37,619 bases of DNA from the NCBI GenBank assembly GCA_945905745.1, contig CAMDQF010000021.1, positions 1 to 37,619 of the forward strand, written 5' to 3'. Positions within the stretch are counted from its first letter, which is position 1; the number at the start of each line of letters is the position of its first letter. Positions 1 to 10,036 of this stretch are shown piece by piece. The position numbers were made by a program, and so were the translations under genes. The DNA comes from Litorilinea aerophila (GTDB lineage: Bacteria; Chloroflexota; Anaerolineae; Caldilineales; Caldilineaceae). The notes below the pieces were generated by a model. It ran no database searches and had not been told where the DNA came from. It worked only from the letters and a program-made list of their open reading frames with translations.

Positions 1-39
1 GTTACAATTGCCACCTGCCACCTGCCACCTGTGCCTTTC

Positions 40-1413
40 CTAATAGTCCAGGGTTTCCCGCTGAATCTCCAAATCCCGGAATTGGGTCAGTTCTTTGCGG
101 AAGAAGAGGCTGACGGTGCCGGTGGAGCCGTGGCGGTGTTTGGCGATAATCACATCGGCGATATTCTGCCGGTCCGTATCTTCCACGTAGTAGTCTTCCC
201 GATAGACGAATAATACCACGTCGGCGTCCTGCTCTATACTTCCACTCTCCCTCAAATCCGAGAGCATCGGGCGTTTGTCCGTGCGGCTTTCCACGGCCCG
301 GCTGAGCTGGCTGAGGGCGACGACGGGCACATTCAATTCTCGGGCCAGCTCCTTCAACGAGCGGCTGATGTAGCTGATCTCCTGCTGGCGGTTTTCGCCC
401 CGGCCCGGCGTACTGTTGCCGGACATCAACTGCATATAGTCGATGACAATCATATCCAGGCCGTGCTCGGCATAGAGACGGCGGGATTTGGTGCGGATGT
501 CCATGACCGTGGCGCCGGGGGTGTCATCAATGAAAATTTTGGTGGCCGCCAGGGTGTTGGCCGCCTCCATCAAAATCGGCCACTCCTCCTCGTAGACCTG
601 TCCCAGACGCAGCCGATGGCTGTCGATGGCCGATTCTACCGAAAGCATACGCTGGACTAGCTGCTCGTTGCTCATCTCCAGGCTAAAGATGGCTACCCGA
701 GCCGCGTGGCGTTTGGCTGCGTTCTGAGCAATTCCCATGCCCAGGCTGGACTTGCCCATACCGGGCCGCCCGGCCAGAATGATCAGATCGCTCTTCTGGA
801 AGCCGCCGAGCAGCTTGTCCATCATCACAAAGCCGGTGGGCACACCCATCAGCGTGTCCTGGTTGCGGGCCAGGAAGTCAATGGTGTCCACCACATTCGC
901 CATAATCGAGCCGATGGGGGTCAGGTCCCGGTGGATGCGGCTCTCGCTGATGCCAAAGATAATCTGCTCGGCCCGATCCACCACCTGGTCTACATCGTTG
1001 GATTCGTCATAGGCCAACTCGGCGATCTTGCCCGCGGCGCCGATGAGGCGGCGCAGGATGGCCGTGCGCTCCACAATACGGGCGTAGAAGTCTACGTAGA
1101 TGGCCGTGGGTGTGCTGTTGATCAGCTCGGTGATATAGGCCGGGCCGCCGATGGCCTCCAACTGCTCCTGCCGTTCCAACTCGTCTACCAGTGTGACGAA
1201 ATCCGCGGGTTCCCGCCGCTCGTGGAGGGCAATGAGCGCGCTGAAAATCCAGGCGTGACGCTCCCGATAGAAGTCTTCGGCGCGCACAAAGCTGGCAATT
1301 TTGGTCACCGCATCCGGGTCGATGAGCAGCGCGCCCAGAACAGCGCGCTCGGCTTCGATGTTGGACGGGATCGACTTGATGGGGGCGTCGAAAGATTCGC
1401 TCACAGTTGGCAC
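40..1413 (-). CDS. dnaB: Replicative DNA helicase DnaB
   Basis: 457 aa; N-terminal '[22 protein letters not shown]', Walker A '[15 protein letters not shown]', 'IVIDYMQLM' and '[26 protein letters not shown]', all characteristic of DnaB. Confidence 0.97.
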   Translation of the reverse strand: MPTVSESFDAPIKSIPSNIEAERAVLGALLIDPDAVTKIASFVRAEDFYRERHAWIFSALIALHERREPADFVTLVDELERQEQLEAIGGPAYITELINSTPTAIYVDFYARIVERTAILRRLIGAAGKIAELAYDESNDVDQVVDRAEQIIFGISESRIHRDLTPIGSIMANVVDTIDFLARNQDTLMGVPTGFVMMDKLLGGFQKSDLIILAGRPGMGKSSLGMGIAQNAAKRHAARVAIFSLEMSNEQLVQRMLSVESAIDSHRLRLGQVYEEEWPILMEAANTLAATKIFIDDTPGATVMDIRTKSRRLYAEHGLDMIVIDYMQLMSGNSTPGRGENRQQEISYISRSLKELARELNVPVVALSQLSRAVESRTDKRPMLSDLRESGSIEQDADVVLFVYREDYYVEDTDRQNIADVIIAKHRHGSTGTVSLFFRKELTQFRDLEIQRETLDY

Positions 1414-1607
1414 CGCTCAAAGATTGGGGGATGGGCCGGGGACGGGCTGGTGACAATTCCCACGGCGCAAAAACGGCGAGCCGTTGATGGACTCGCCGCT
1501 GTCGCTACAATTGGATCTGGCGTTGTCGGTGGAAACCGGACCGGAAAAGAGGAAGCTAATTTTGTCAGCGCAGAACAGATCTTTCTGCGCAAATCGGCGT
1601 CCCACTC

Positions 1608-2138
1608 TTATCCCAAGTTGTCGATGTCCAGCCCTTCGATGAAATCGCGGAAAACGTCCAGGTCTTCGTCCTCGGCTACAGCAACGCCGCCCTTCCCCAC
1701 AGGGCTATCTTCGTCGTCGTCCACCAGACTCAACTCTTCCTCTGGCGCCATCCCAGCCTTCTCCATCACATCGTCAGCCACGTAAATGGGGGCATCCATA
1801 CGCACGGCCAGGGCTACGGCATCACTTGGTCGGCAGTCGATCTCCACTGTCCCGCCCCGGGCCTCCAGCACAATTTTGGCGTAGAAGGTGTCATTTTGCA
1901 GGTCGTTTATGATCACGTGGGAGACTTCCCCATCCAGGGTTTCGATCAGGTTGCGCAGCAGGTCATGGGTCATGGGGCGGCTGACTTCGATACCCTGCAA
2001 CTGAATCGTAATGGCGTCGGCCTCAAAGGGGCCGATCCAGATGGGCAGGTAACGTACCCCCCCTTCTTCACGCAGCACCACAATCCGGTGCTGGGACATG
2101 AGACTTACACGGACACTATCGATAAGGACTTCAATCAT
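1608..2138 (-). CDS. Bifunctional nuclease family protein (DUF151/BFN domain)
   Basis: '[23 protein letters not shown]...[18 protein letters not shown]...[30 protein letters not shown]' is typical of the BFN domain. Start placed at the internal Met ([11 protein letters not shown]); the ORF track start is 2171. Confidence 0.92.
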   Translation of the reverse strand: MIEVLIDSVRVSLMSQHRIVVLREEGGVRYLPIWIGPFEADAITIQLQGIEVSRPMTHDLLRNLIETLDGEVSHVIINDLQNDTFYAKIVLEARGGTVEIDCRPSDAVALAVRMDAPIYVADDVMEKAGMAPEEELSLVDDDEDSPVGKGGVAVAEDEDLDVFRDFIEGLDIDNLG

Positions 2139-2259
2139 AGAAAGACTCCCGGTCACACTCTTTTGAATCAAAAGAGGTCATACGGTGAAGGTATAAGGAG
2201 GACTGGAAACATTATAGCATAGGGCCAAATGGCTGCAAAGTGATCTGGCAGCCATTTGC

Positions 2260-3411
2260 TTGCGCCAGATTCTGATGTATGATAGCCCTATGTGGCCCCA
2301 AACACAAACGCCAACACTCTGGCTCGTCTCCCCCTATCATACTGGCAGCCATCTCTCCTGGGCAGAGGGCTATGCCAGCCACAGCCGTTTGCGGGTGATT
2401 CCGCTCACGATGGCCGGGCGTTTTTGGAAATGGCGGATGCAGGGAGGCCCCATCGAACTGGCCGAACAGGCCCGGCAACTGTTGGCGACAGAGGGCCCAC
2501 CCTCGGCGATTCTGGCAACGGATATGCTCAACCTACCGGTCTGGCTGGGGCTGCTGCGGGGAGAGTTGCCTGCGGATGTGCCTGTTTCCCTCTATATGCA
2601 CGAAAACCAGCTTACCTATCCACCCCGTCCCAACGAGCAGCCAGACCTGACCTACGCCATGACCAATTGGCTCAGTCAACTGGCCGCACAGCGGGTGATC
2701 TTCAACAGCGATTACCACCGGCGAAGCTGGTTTGGCAGCCTGCCGAGTCTGCTCAAACACTTTCCCGACTATAACCATTGGGGAAAAATCGAGGCGGTGC
2801 AGGCCCGGTCGCTTGTCCTGCCCGTAGGCATCCGCTGCGGGCGGATTGACGAGGCCCGTTCGACAATCGACCAATCGGAAGAGAAGCCGCCGCTGATCCT
2901 CTGGAATCAGCGCTGGGAGTATGACAAGCGGCCGGATCGTTTCTTTCGGCTGCTCTATCGGCTGGCTGAGGAGGGGATCGATTTTCGGCTGGCCGTGGCT
3001 GGGGAGCATTTCCGGCGTCAGCCAGAGGAATTTGAGGAAGCCCGCCAGCGTCTGGCTGACCGGATTGTCCAGTGGGGCTTTGTGGAATCAGCCAGCGCCT
3101 ACCGTTTGCTGCTCTGCCGGGCCGATCTGGTCATCAGCACGGCTGACCACGAATTCTTCGGCATAAGCATTCTGGAAGCGATTGCGGGCGGTGCATTCCC
3201 TCTGCTGCCCAACCGCCTGAGCTACCCAGAACTGATCCCGACAGAGCTGCATCCGGCCTGTCTCTATGCAGACGAAGACGATCTCTACACGAAAGCGATC
3301 CATCACTTGCGACATCCCAGCCCCGCTCCGCCTTCGCTTCAGGCCCACGTGCGGAAAAAATTCGACTGGCCTGTGGTGGCCAAAGGATATGATGGCTATC
3401 TGAGTGGCTGA
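2260..3411 (+). CDS. DUF3524 glycosyltransferase, tRNA-queuosine alpha-mannosyltransferase-like (GTDC1/QTMAN family)
   Basis: N-terminal '[44 protein letters not shown]', '[10 protein letters not shown]' and '[14 protein letters not shown]' match the GTDC1-type DUF3524 signature; C-terminal GT4-like '[40 protein letters not shown]'. Start may be at the downstream ATG near 2278. Confidence 0.88.
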   Translation: MRQILMYDSPMWPQTQTPTLWLVSPYHTGSHLSWAEGYASHSRLRVIPLTMAGRFWKWRMQGGPIELAEQARQLLATEGPPSAILATDMLNLPVWLGLLRGELPADVPVSLYMHENQLTYPPRPNEQPDLTYAMTNWLSQLAAQRVIFNSDYHRRSWFGSLPSLLKHFPDYNHWGKIEAVQARSLVLPVGIRCGRIDEARSTIDQSEEKPPLILWNQRWEYDKRPDRFFRLLYRLAEEGIDFRLAVAGEHFRRQPEEFEEARQRLADRIVQWGFVESASAYRLLLCRADLVISTADHEFFGISILEAIAGGAFPLLPNRLSYPELIPTELHPACLYADEDDLYTKAIHHLRHPSPAPPSLQAHVRKKFDWPVVAKGYDGYLSG

Positions 3412-3430
3412 CGAGAGCTACGTTCCACGA

Positions 3431-3808
3431 TTATCCATCGCTGCTCTTTTCTGGTTGCGCCAACAGCCGCACATCTACCGCCATCAGTCCCTTTTCGCCC
3501 TGCCCCACAGCAAATTCCACCAAATCCCCCGGCTGCACCCGGCCCATCCCGTCGAAGTTCGAACGGTGGGCAAATATCTCCGACCCGCCAGTGCGGGTGA
3601 CAAAGCCATACCGCTTGCGCTCGTTGTACCACTTGACCACCCCCCGTTCCCGCCCAGCCACGGCCAACAGCAGCCGACAGCCGGGACAGCGGTCAGGTTT
3701 GGCGTTGCCCGGTTCCTCCTGCTGACGCTGCTCCTCCGCCGTCCACAAAAACGAGACGCCGCAGCGTTCGCAAAACAACATTTCATCGCTCATCTGCCGT
3801 CGCTTCAT
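3431..3808 (-). CDS. Zinc-ribbon plus cold-shock-domain protein
   Basis: 'FCERCGVSFLWTAEEQRQ...PDRCPGCR' zinc-binding module followed by the CSD 'GVVKWYNERKRYGFVTRTGGSEIFAHRSNF'. Start taken as an internal Met; the track ORF extends to 3868. Confidence 0.8.
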   Translation of the reverse strand: MKRRQMSDEMLFCERCGVSFLWTAEEQRQQEEPGNAKPDRCPGCRLLLAVAGRERGVVKWYNERKRYGFVTRTGGSEIFAHRSNFDGMGRVQPGDLVEFAVGQGEKGLMAVDVRLLAQPEKSSDG

Positions 3809-3915
3809 CCCAGCCTCTCTCCCCGATCCCGCCCCGAATTTGACATTCCGAGAACCACCTGTTACCATCCTATCCCAATGCAGGCGGTTGCTTCAACTTT
3901 CGTCTGTGGTTTTGG

Positions 3916-3987
<72 letters not shown>

Positions 3988-3994
3988 CTCTTTG

Positions 3995-4031
3995 ATTCCG
4001 CCTCCCAAATAATTGGAGGCGGAATTTGTTT
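3995..4031 (+). terminator. Probable terminator downstream of tRNA-Cys
   Basis: Perfect 11-bp stem ATTCCGCCTCC (3995-4005) / GGAGGCGGAAT (4015-4025), then T-rich TTGTTT. Confidence 0.6.
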
Positions 4032-4166
4032 CCGGCTCTCGTGCAGAAAATGATGGCTCTCAAATTTGCGAAGCACCCTAAATACCTACAACCCCAAACA
4101 GAAAATAAGTCCCCGCTTTCTTTACGCACGCCGTGTTCCCTTCTTTCATAGCTAAAGTGATCGAGA

Positions 4167-7034
4167 ATGACAGCTCTCTTCCGTTCCGCCTTTCGTTCTC
4201 CGCTACAGGTCATCTGGCTGCTTCTGGCAGGGATGATTCTGACCGCCTGCAACGATCTGCCAGCGCCGCGCCTGCCCCGCCCGGTGGAAGAGGTGATGCA
4301 GGATTTCACCCTCTTTGCCGATCCTGTGGCTATGCTGGGCGAGCGCCCACCGGGCACAGTCAAAGATGCAACAGAGTACTATCTGCAACTCTTCCAGCCC
4401 GGCGAACAGCTTCCGCGTATCTTTGAAACCACCCGCATCTATGACCGCACGGGCACACTGCTGGCAGAACTTTTCAACGAAGGCCGACGCACGTGGGTGA
4501 CTCTGGATCGGATTTCCCCCTTTCTGATCGACGCCACAATTGCTACGGAAGACTCCACATTCTTTGTCAACACGGGCATTGATCCCCGGCGCATGGTGGG
4601 CGCGGCTATCCAAAACGTGGAAGCAGGCGGCGTCGTCTCCGGGGCCAGCACAATCACCATGCAACTGGCCCGCGGGCTCTTTCTCCTCGACAACAGCCGC
4701 TACGATCAATCCCTGGAACGCAAGTCCATCGAGGTTGAACTGGCCCGACAGCTTACCCTGCGCTTCTCCAAAGACGAACTCCTGGAGATGTATCTCAATC
4801 TCGCCAACTACGGAAATCTGACCTATGGGCCAGAGGCTGCGTCCCAGGTCTATTTTGGCAAGTCTGCCGCAGACCTGACAATGGCCGAAGCTACCCTTCT
4901 GGCAGGGATTCCCCAGCAGCCCGCCAATCTCGACCTCTTCACCAACTTTGACGCGGCCAGATCCCGCCAGCAGATCGTGCTGGAACTGATGGTGCGCCAC
5001 GATTATATGGAGCAGGCAGAGGCCAACGTAGTCTATGAACAGCCTATTGAGTTGATCCCTCGCTCGGATGTGGTCCGCTCGCTCACGCCCCACTTCACCC
5101 AATTCATTGAAGAATATCTGGACAGCTTTCTGACCGACGCCAATCGGGAACAGAGTGCCCCGGGCCGGGTGTGGGACTCCCGGCGGGCCGGGCTGGAAGT
5201 GACCACCAGCCTGGACCTCTCGATGCAGCGGCTGGCCGAGCGCATACTGGCCGAATCTATCACAGCCCAACAGGCCCGCTACGGTATGTCCAACGGTGCA
5301 TTGGTGGCTCTCGACCCGACCAGCGGTGGCATTCTGGCTATGGTGAGCAGTTTGGATTTTGACAACGAAGCCATCGACGGCCAGGTGAATGTGGCGATCA
5401 GCCGCCGCCAGCCGGGCAGCGCCATCAAACCGATTCTCTACGCCGCGGCCCTGGACGACAGCACCATCAGCCCCGCCACCGTCATCTGGGATACGCCGGT
5501 TAGTTATCAGCTAGGCGCAGGCCAGGCCTACCGACCGGTCAACTACGACGGACGCTTCCACGGCCCGGTCAGTGTGCGCACGGCTCTGGCCAATAGCTAC
5601 AACGTGCCTGCTGTGCGCCTGCTGCAAAGCGTCGGCGGCGAACGGATGCTCGCCGAAGCCCACAAACTGGGCATCGCCAGCCTGGACAAGAAAGCTTCCA
5701 GCTATGGCCCTAGCCTGTCCCTGGGTGCGGGCGAAGTGACTTTGCTGGAATTGACCGGAGCCTTCCGGGTCTTTGCCAATGCAGGCCAATTTACTCCGGT
5801 CAATGGGCTGCTGCGGGTAACAGACAGCCTGGGCCGGTTGCTGCCGACCCAACCCGCGCCTGTGCAGGCCATCTCGACAGCGACGGCTTTTCAGATTACG
5901 GACATTCTTAGCGACAATGTGGCCCGCACGCCTATCTTTGGCGCCAACAGTGTGCTGCTCCTGCCCTTGCCCGCGGCAGCCAAGACCGGAACTACTACCG
6001 ATTTCCGGGACAACTGGACAGTCGGCTACACCCGCCATCTGGTGGTGGGCGTCTGGGCCGGCAACAGTGATGGCACACCCATGCGGGGTTCCAGCGGCGT
6101 GAGCGGCGCGGCTCCTGTGTGGCGGACCTTTATGTTGGCTGTGACCGGCGACGAGGCCGCCCGCAGCCGTTTTGGTCTGCCCCTGGCCGAAGATCAGTGG
6201 CAGTTCACACCGCCGCCCGATGTGACCGCCATCGACATCTGCCCGCCGGGTGTAACCTGCCGGGAAGGGGGCGAGTATTTCAGCGCGGCCTGGTTGGCCC
6301 GCACATCGGTGGAAAATCCCATCGCCGATTCTGTGGTGACAGAAGTGGTGGTTCCTGCCTATCGGGACAGAAGCGGAGCTTCCTATTGGAACGCCTATTG
6401 CAAACCGGAAGATGCAAACGAAGGCGTTGCACGCACCCTGGCACGACTTTCCGGGTCGGTGGGTCTGGCACCAGAACAACCCCAAGCCGCAAAACCCCAG
6501 GCCTCGGGTGGTCTGCTTGCGGAGGCCCTGCGCCAGACGGCCTCCGGCCCTGTGATTGCCCAACCCGCGCCCACTGAGCCAATCGTCTACTATCCCGACA
6601 GCGAACTGGAGTTTTTCCGCCAGGTAGGCTCGGCCTTGAACCGGGGAGCCTCGGTCTACTTAGGCAACTGCGCCGACCTCAACTACTATACGGTGGCCCC
6701 TGGAGATAGCTGGACAGCCTTAGCCCGGCAGATGGGGCTGACCGTAGGCGAACTGCAAACGGCCAATCTGCACGTACTGCGTCAGAGCGGCTATCTGCTG
6801 GTGGGGGATCGGCTGCTCCTGCCCAGAGCGATTGTGATTGACCAGACCCAGGAGAGTGTTGTGCATACGGTTGCCGAAGGGGAATCGTGGACCTCGATTG
6901 CCGACCCGTACGACCTGCCTCTGCGTCTACTCCTTACCACCAATCCAGAGGTGGTGCGCGCCTTCTACATTCTGCGCCCCGGCGACCAACTACGGGTTCC
7001 AGTCAGCCTCTCCCAATCCGTAGAATTACGCTGA
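4167..7034 (+). CDS. Class A penicillin-binding protein (GT51 transglycosylase + transpeptidase) with two C-terminal LysM-like repeats; predicted lipoprotein
   Basis: GT51 'IATEDSTFFVNTGIDPRRMVGAAIQN...GASTITMQLAR'; transpeptidase SxxK 'PGSAIKP', SxN 'SYN', 'AKTGTTTDFRDNWTVGYT'; LysM-like 'YYTVAPGDSWTALARQMGLTVGELQTAN' and 'VVHTVAEGESWTSIADPYDLPLRLLLTTN'; lipobox 'LTAC' after the N-terminal hydrophobic segment. Confidence 0.95.
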   Translation: MTALFRSAFRSPLQVIWLLLAGMILTACNDLPAPRLPRPVEEVMQDFTLFADPVAMLGERPPGTVKDATEYYLQLFQPGEQLPRIFETTRIYDRTGTLLAELFNEGRRTWVTLDRISPFLIDATIATEDSTFFVNTGIDPRRMVGAAIQNVEAGGVVSGASTITMQLARGLFLLDNSRYDQSLERKSIEVELARQLTLRFSKDELLEMYLNLANYGNLTYGPEAASQVYFGKSAADLTMAEATLLAGIPQQPANLDLFTNFDAARSRQQIVLELMVRHDYMEQAEANVVYEQPIELIPRSDVVRSLTPHFTQFIEEYLDSFLTDANREQSAPGRVWDSRRAGLEVTTSLDLSMQRLAERILAESITAQQARYGMSNGALVALDPTSGGILAMVSSLDFDNEAIDGQVNVAISRRQPGSAIKPILYAAALDDSTISPATVIWDTPVSYQLGAGQAYRPVNYDGRFHGPVSVRTALANSYNVPAVRLLQSVGGERMLAEAHKLGIASLDKKASSYGPSLSLGAGEVTLLELTGAFRVFANAGQFTPVNGLLRVTDSLGRLLPTQPAPVQAISTATAFQITDILSDNVARTPIFGANSVLLLPLPAAAKTGTTTDFRDNWTVGYTRHLVVGVWAGNSDGTPMRGSSGVSGAAPVWRTFMLAVTGDEAARSRFGLPLAEDQWQFTPPPDVTAIDICPPGVTCREGGEYFSAAWLARTSVENPIADSVVTEVVVPAYRDRSGASYWNAYCKPEDANEGVARTLARLSGSVGLAPEQPQAAKPQASGGLLAEALRQTASGPVIAQPAPTEPIVYYPDSELEFFRQVGSALNRGASVYLGNCADLNYYTVAPGDSWTALARQMGLTVGELQTANLHVLRQSGYLLVGDRLLLPRAIVIDQTQESVVHTVAEGESWTSIADPYDLPLRLLLTTNPEVVRAFYILRPGDQLRVPVSLSQSVELR

Positions 7035-7042
7035 CACCTGCC

Positions 7043-7091
7043 GTAGGGCGGATTGGCAATCCGCCCGGAGCAGACGGAATACCATTCCGTC
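7043..7091. repeat. GTAG-headed double hairpin repeat
   Basis: GTAGGGCGGATT-GGC-AATCCGCCC (stem 7046-7054/7058-7066) followed by GACGGAAT-ACC-ATTCCGTC (7073-7080/7084-7091). Confidence 0.7.
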
Positions 7092-7173
7092 TTACGTGGG
7101 AGATAACGAAACATTTGCGGGCTACTGTTCGTTGTATGCCAAAGCACTGGACGAATGGAGCAACGGAAGACAG

Positions 7174-10026
7174 ATGATGCGGGAAACCAGTCAAGCCGAA
7201 CAATTTACCAAAGACATACAGGGCTGGGGTAAGGCGCTCCAGTTTGCGATCTGGCTGCTTTTCGGCACGATCTTTCTGGCTGCCTGCCAATCTTCTACTC
7301 AATCCATCGGCCCCCGCCCGGCCCTGGAACTCTCCGCGGTGGTCGAAGCCTATTTCCAGCAATACCAACCCGGCCCCCTGCCCCGGGTTTTCCAAACCAC
7401 CTATCTCTACGCCAGGGATGGCACGCTGCTGACCGAACTCTACGACGAGGGACGGCGCACCTGGGCTAAAATCGACCAGATTTCCCCTTTCCTCATCGAT
7501 GCCACCATCGCCACGGAAGATGCCACTTTCTTCACCAATACGGGTGTAGACCCGGCCCGCATTGCCGGCGCGGCCCTGCAAAATATGCAGGGGGAGGGCG
7601 TCGTCTCTGGGGCCAGTACCATCACAATGCAGTTGGCCCGCAACCTCTTTCTGGGCTATGACGAACGCTACGACCAGAATCTGGATCGTAAAATTCTGGA
7701 AGCCGGTCTGGCTGCGGAGCTGACCAATGCCTATACGAAAAACGAAGTGCTGGAGATGTATCTGAATCTCCTCAACTACGGCCATCTGGCCTATGGACCG
7801 GAGGCCGCGGCCCAGGTCTATTTTGGCAAATCCGCTGGGGACCTGACCCTGGCCGAGGCGACTCTCCTGGCCGGAATCCCCCAACAGCCCGCCAATCTAG
7901 ACCCTCTCCTCAATTTTGCAGGAGCGAAAGAGCGGCAGAAGATTGTCCTGGCTCTGATGGTGCGCCACGGTTTTTTGAGCGAAGCCGAGGCCAACGCGGT
8001 CTATGCCGAGGCAGTCATCCTCAACACAGCGACGGAAAGTCAGAACGCGACGGCCCCCCACTTTGTCAATTTTGTGATCGGGCAACTGGAGTCCCGCCTG
8101 GGCAGCGAATATGTGCGTCGGGCCGGTCTGCACATCTACACTACGCTGGACCCGGCCCTGCAAGCCGCGGCCCAGGAGGTGGTGACGAGCGAATTCGCCA
8201 AATTGCAGGGACGCTTTGACAACAACAACGCGGCGCTGGTGGCCCTGCTCCCGACCACAAACGATATTCTGGCGATGGTAGGCAGCCTGGACTTTTTCAA
8301 CGAAGAGATCGACGGCCAGGTCAATGTGGCGACCAGTCTGCGCCAGCCCGGCAGTTCCATCAAACCGATTCTCTACGCCACCGCGCTCAACGACAATCTG
8401 ATCAGCCCGGCCACAGTCATTTGGGACACCCCCATCACCTATACTGTCGGAGCGAACCAGACCTACACCCCCCTCAATTATGACCGCGGGATGCACGGCC
8501 CGGTGACGGCCCGGGCCAGCCTTGCCAACAGTTACAACATCCCCGCTGTCAAACTGCTGGATGGAGTGGGCGTAGCCCGGATGTTGGAAAGCGCCCAGGC
8601 CATGGGGCTACTCAGCCTATCTCGGGGGCCGGAGTGGTACGGGTTGAGCCTGACTCTTGGCGGCGGCGAGGTGACACTGCTCGATCTGGCGACGGCCTAT
8701 CAGACCCTCGCCAACGGGGGCCGCTATCTGCCCCCCCGCTACATCCTCGCCATCAGCGACGGCACAGGCCAGTCTTTGTGGGAGGATGCGGACCTGACCG
8801 GTGTCCAGGTCATCTCCGAGGCCGCGGCCAGTCTGACCACCGACATTCTGAGCGACAATCCGGCCCGCACGCCCATGTTCGGGGCTAACAGCTACCTGAC
8901 CTTGGACCGGCCTGTGGCGGCCAAGACCGGCACCACCGACGACAACCGGGATGCCTGGACAATGGGCTACACCCGCTATCTGGTCGCTGGCGTCTGGGTG
9001 GGCAACACCGATGGGCGGCCAATGAACAACGCCACCGGGGCATCCGGGGCTGGCCCCATCTGGAATGCATTTATGCGCCGTGTCAATGGGGACCCAGACC
9101 TGCTGGCCCGGATCGACGCGCCGGCTGATCTTTCGGCCTGGGAATTCCCCCTGGCGGAAGATGTGGAGTTGCGTGAAGAATGCCCGCCTGGTCTCACCTG
9201 TCGGCGGGGAGGCGGCGAACTTTTCAGCAAAGTCTGGCTGGAAGCAACGGGCGAAGCTGGCCCGCTCTCCGACACAGTTGTGCGGGCAGCCTCGGCGCCG
9301 GTCTATGCGGACCGGGGCGAGGGGGGACGGCTGGTGGGCTACTGCGGCTATGAGCAGGGAGCCACCCGTTCCCTATTGCGTCTACCCGCCGGTTTTGGCC
9401 TGCCCGAAAAGCTGACGGAAGGTGAATCAGCCCCAGCCGCTGCACAAAGCGACAACTCAGCAGCCGAAGCTCTGACCCCGGAACGTCAACGGGAGATCGC
9501 CGGGGCAGTGGCGTGGATTCTAAGCGCGGGCGGGCGGGTCTATTGGGGGCCGTGCGATGGGATGGAGAGCCTGGCCCTGGGAGAAGGGGTGCAACTCTCG
9601 ATTGACTTGGCCGCGGCGGGCCAGGAGGATATTGCGGAAACGGCTGGCGAGGGCGCAGTGGCCGTAGGCAGCCCGGCAGTGACCGGCGACTACCTCTATA
9701 TTCTCAATCAGCCAGTCTGGCATGACACCAACTGTCCCGGCGGCTATGTGGTGGGGCAGGTGTTGAATTGGGATGGCGCGCCGGTAGCCGGGGTGCGTCT
9801 GGAATTGGCCGACGCCTGGGGCAACCGCTACACGGCCTTCAGCAAAGCCGGGGCGAGCGACGCGGGCCAGTTTGATTTTCCCCTCTTCTCGGCCACGCCC
9901 CAAACCCTCTACCTGACTGTGCTGGATGGCGGCGGCAACCCAGCCAGCCCGGCGATTCCCGTGCTCCACAATGTGGATCCGGCCAGCACTTTTCCCTGCC
10001 ATCACGTAATTGTCAAAGGCGGATAG
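7174..10026 (+). CDS. Class A penicillin-binding protein, tandem paralogue; predicted lipoprotein
   Basis: Same GT51 and transpeptidase motifs ('IATEDATFFTNTGVDP...GASTITMQLARN', 'PGSSIKP', 'AKTGTTDDNRDAWTMGYT'); lipobox 'LAAC'; C-terminal 'GGYVVGQVLNWDGAPVAGVRLELADAWGNRYTAFSKAGASDAGQFDFPL' resembles a carboxypeptidase-regulatory-like fold. The track ORF starts at a GTG (7096) just after the upstream repeat; the ATG at 7174 is preferred. Confidence 0.93.
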   Translation: MMRETSQAEQFTKDIQGWGKALQFAIWLLFGTIFLAACQSSTQSIGPRPALELSAVVEAYFQQYQPGPLPRVFQTTYLYARDGTLLTELYDEGRRTWAKIDQISPFLIDATIATEDATFFTNTGVDPARIAGAALQNMQGEGVVSGASTITMQLARNLFLGYDERYDQNLDRKILEAGLAAELTNAYTKNEVLEMYLNLLNYGHLAYGPEAAAQVYFGKSAGDLTLAEATLLAGIPQQPANLDPLLNFAGAKERQKIVLALMVRHGFLSEAEANAVYAEAVILNTATESQNATAPHFVNFVIGQLESRLGSEYVRRAGLHIYTTLDPALQAAAQEVVTSEFAKLQGRFDNNNAALVALLPTTNDILAMVGSLDFFNEEIDGQVNVATSLRQPGSSIKPILYATALNDNLISPATVIWDTPITYTVGANQTYTPLNYDRGMHGPVTARASLANSYNIPAVKLLDGVGVARMLESAQAMGLLSLSRGPEWYGLSLTLGGGEVTLLDLATAYQTLANGGRYLPPRYILAISDGTGQSLWEDADLTGVQVISEAAASLTTDILSDNPARTPMFGANSYLTLDRPVAAKTGTTDDNRDAWTMGYTRYLVAGVWVGNTDGRPMNNATGASGAGPIWNAFMRRVNGDPDLLARIDAPADLSAWEFPLAEDVELREECPPGLTCRRGGGELFSKVWLEATGEAGPLSDTVVRAASAPVYADRGEGGRLVGYCGYEQGATRSLLRLPAGFGLPEKLTEGESAPAAAQSDNSAAEALTPERQREIAGAVAWILSAGGRVYWGPCDGMESLALGEGVQLSIDLAAAGQEDIAETAGEGAVAVGSPAVTGDYLYILNQPVWHDTNCPGGYVVGQVLNWDGAPVAGVRLELADAWGNRYTAFSKAGASDAGQFDFPLFSATPQTLYLTVLDGGGNPASPAIPVLHNVDPASTFPCHHVIVKGG

Positions 10027-10036
10027 AAAAGCTCCT

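Noticed and set aside
706-1785. 359-aa + strand ORF opposite dnaB
   Set aside because: Shadow ORF of dnaB.
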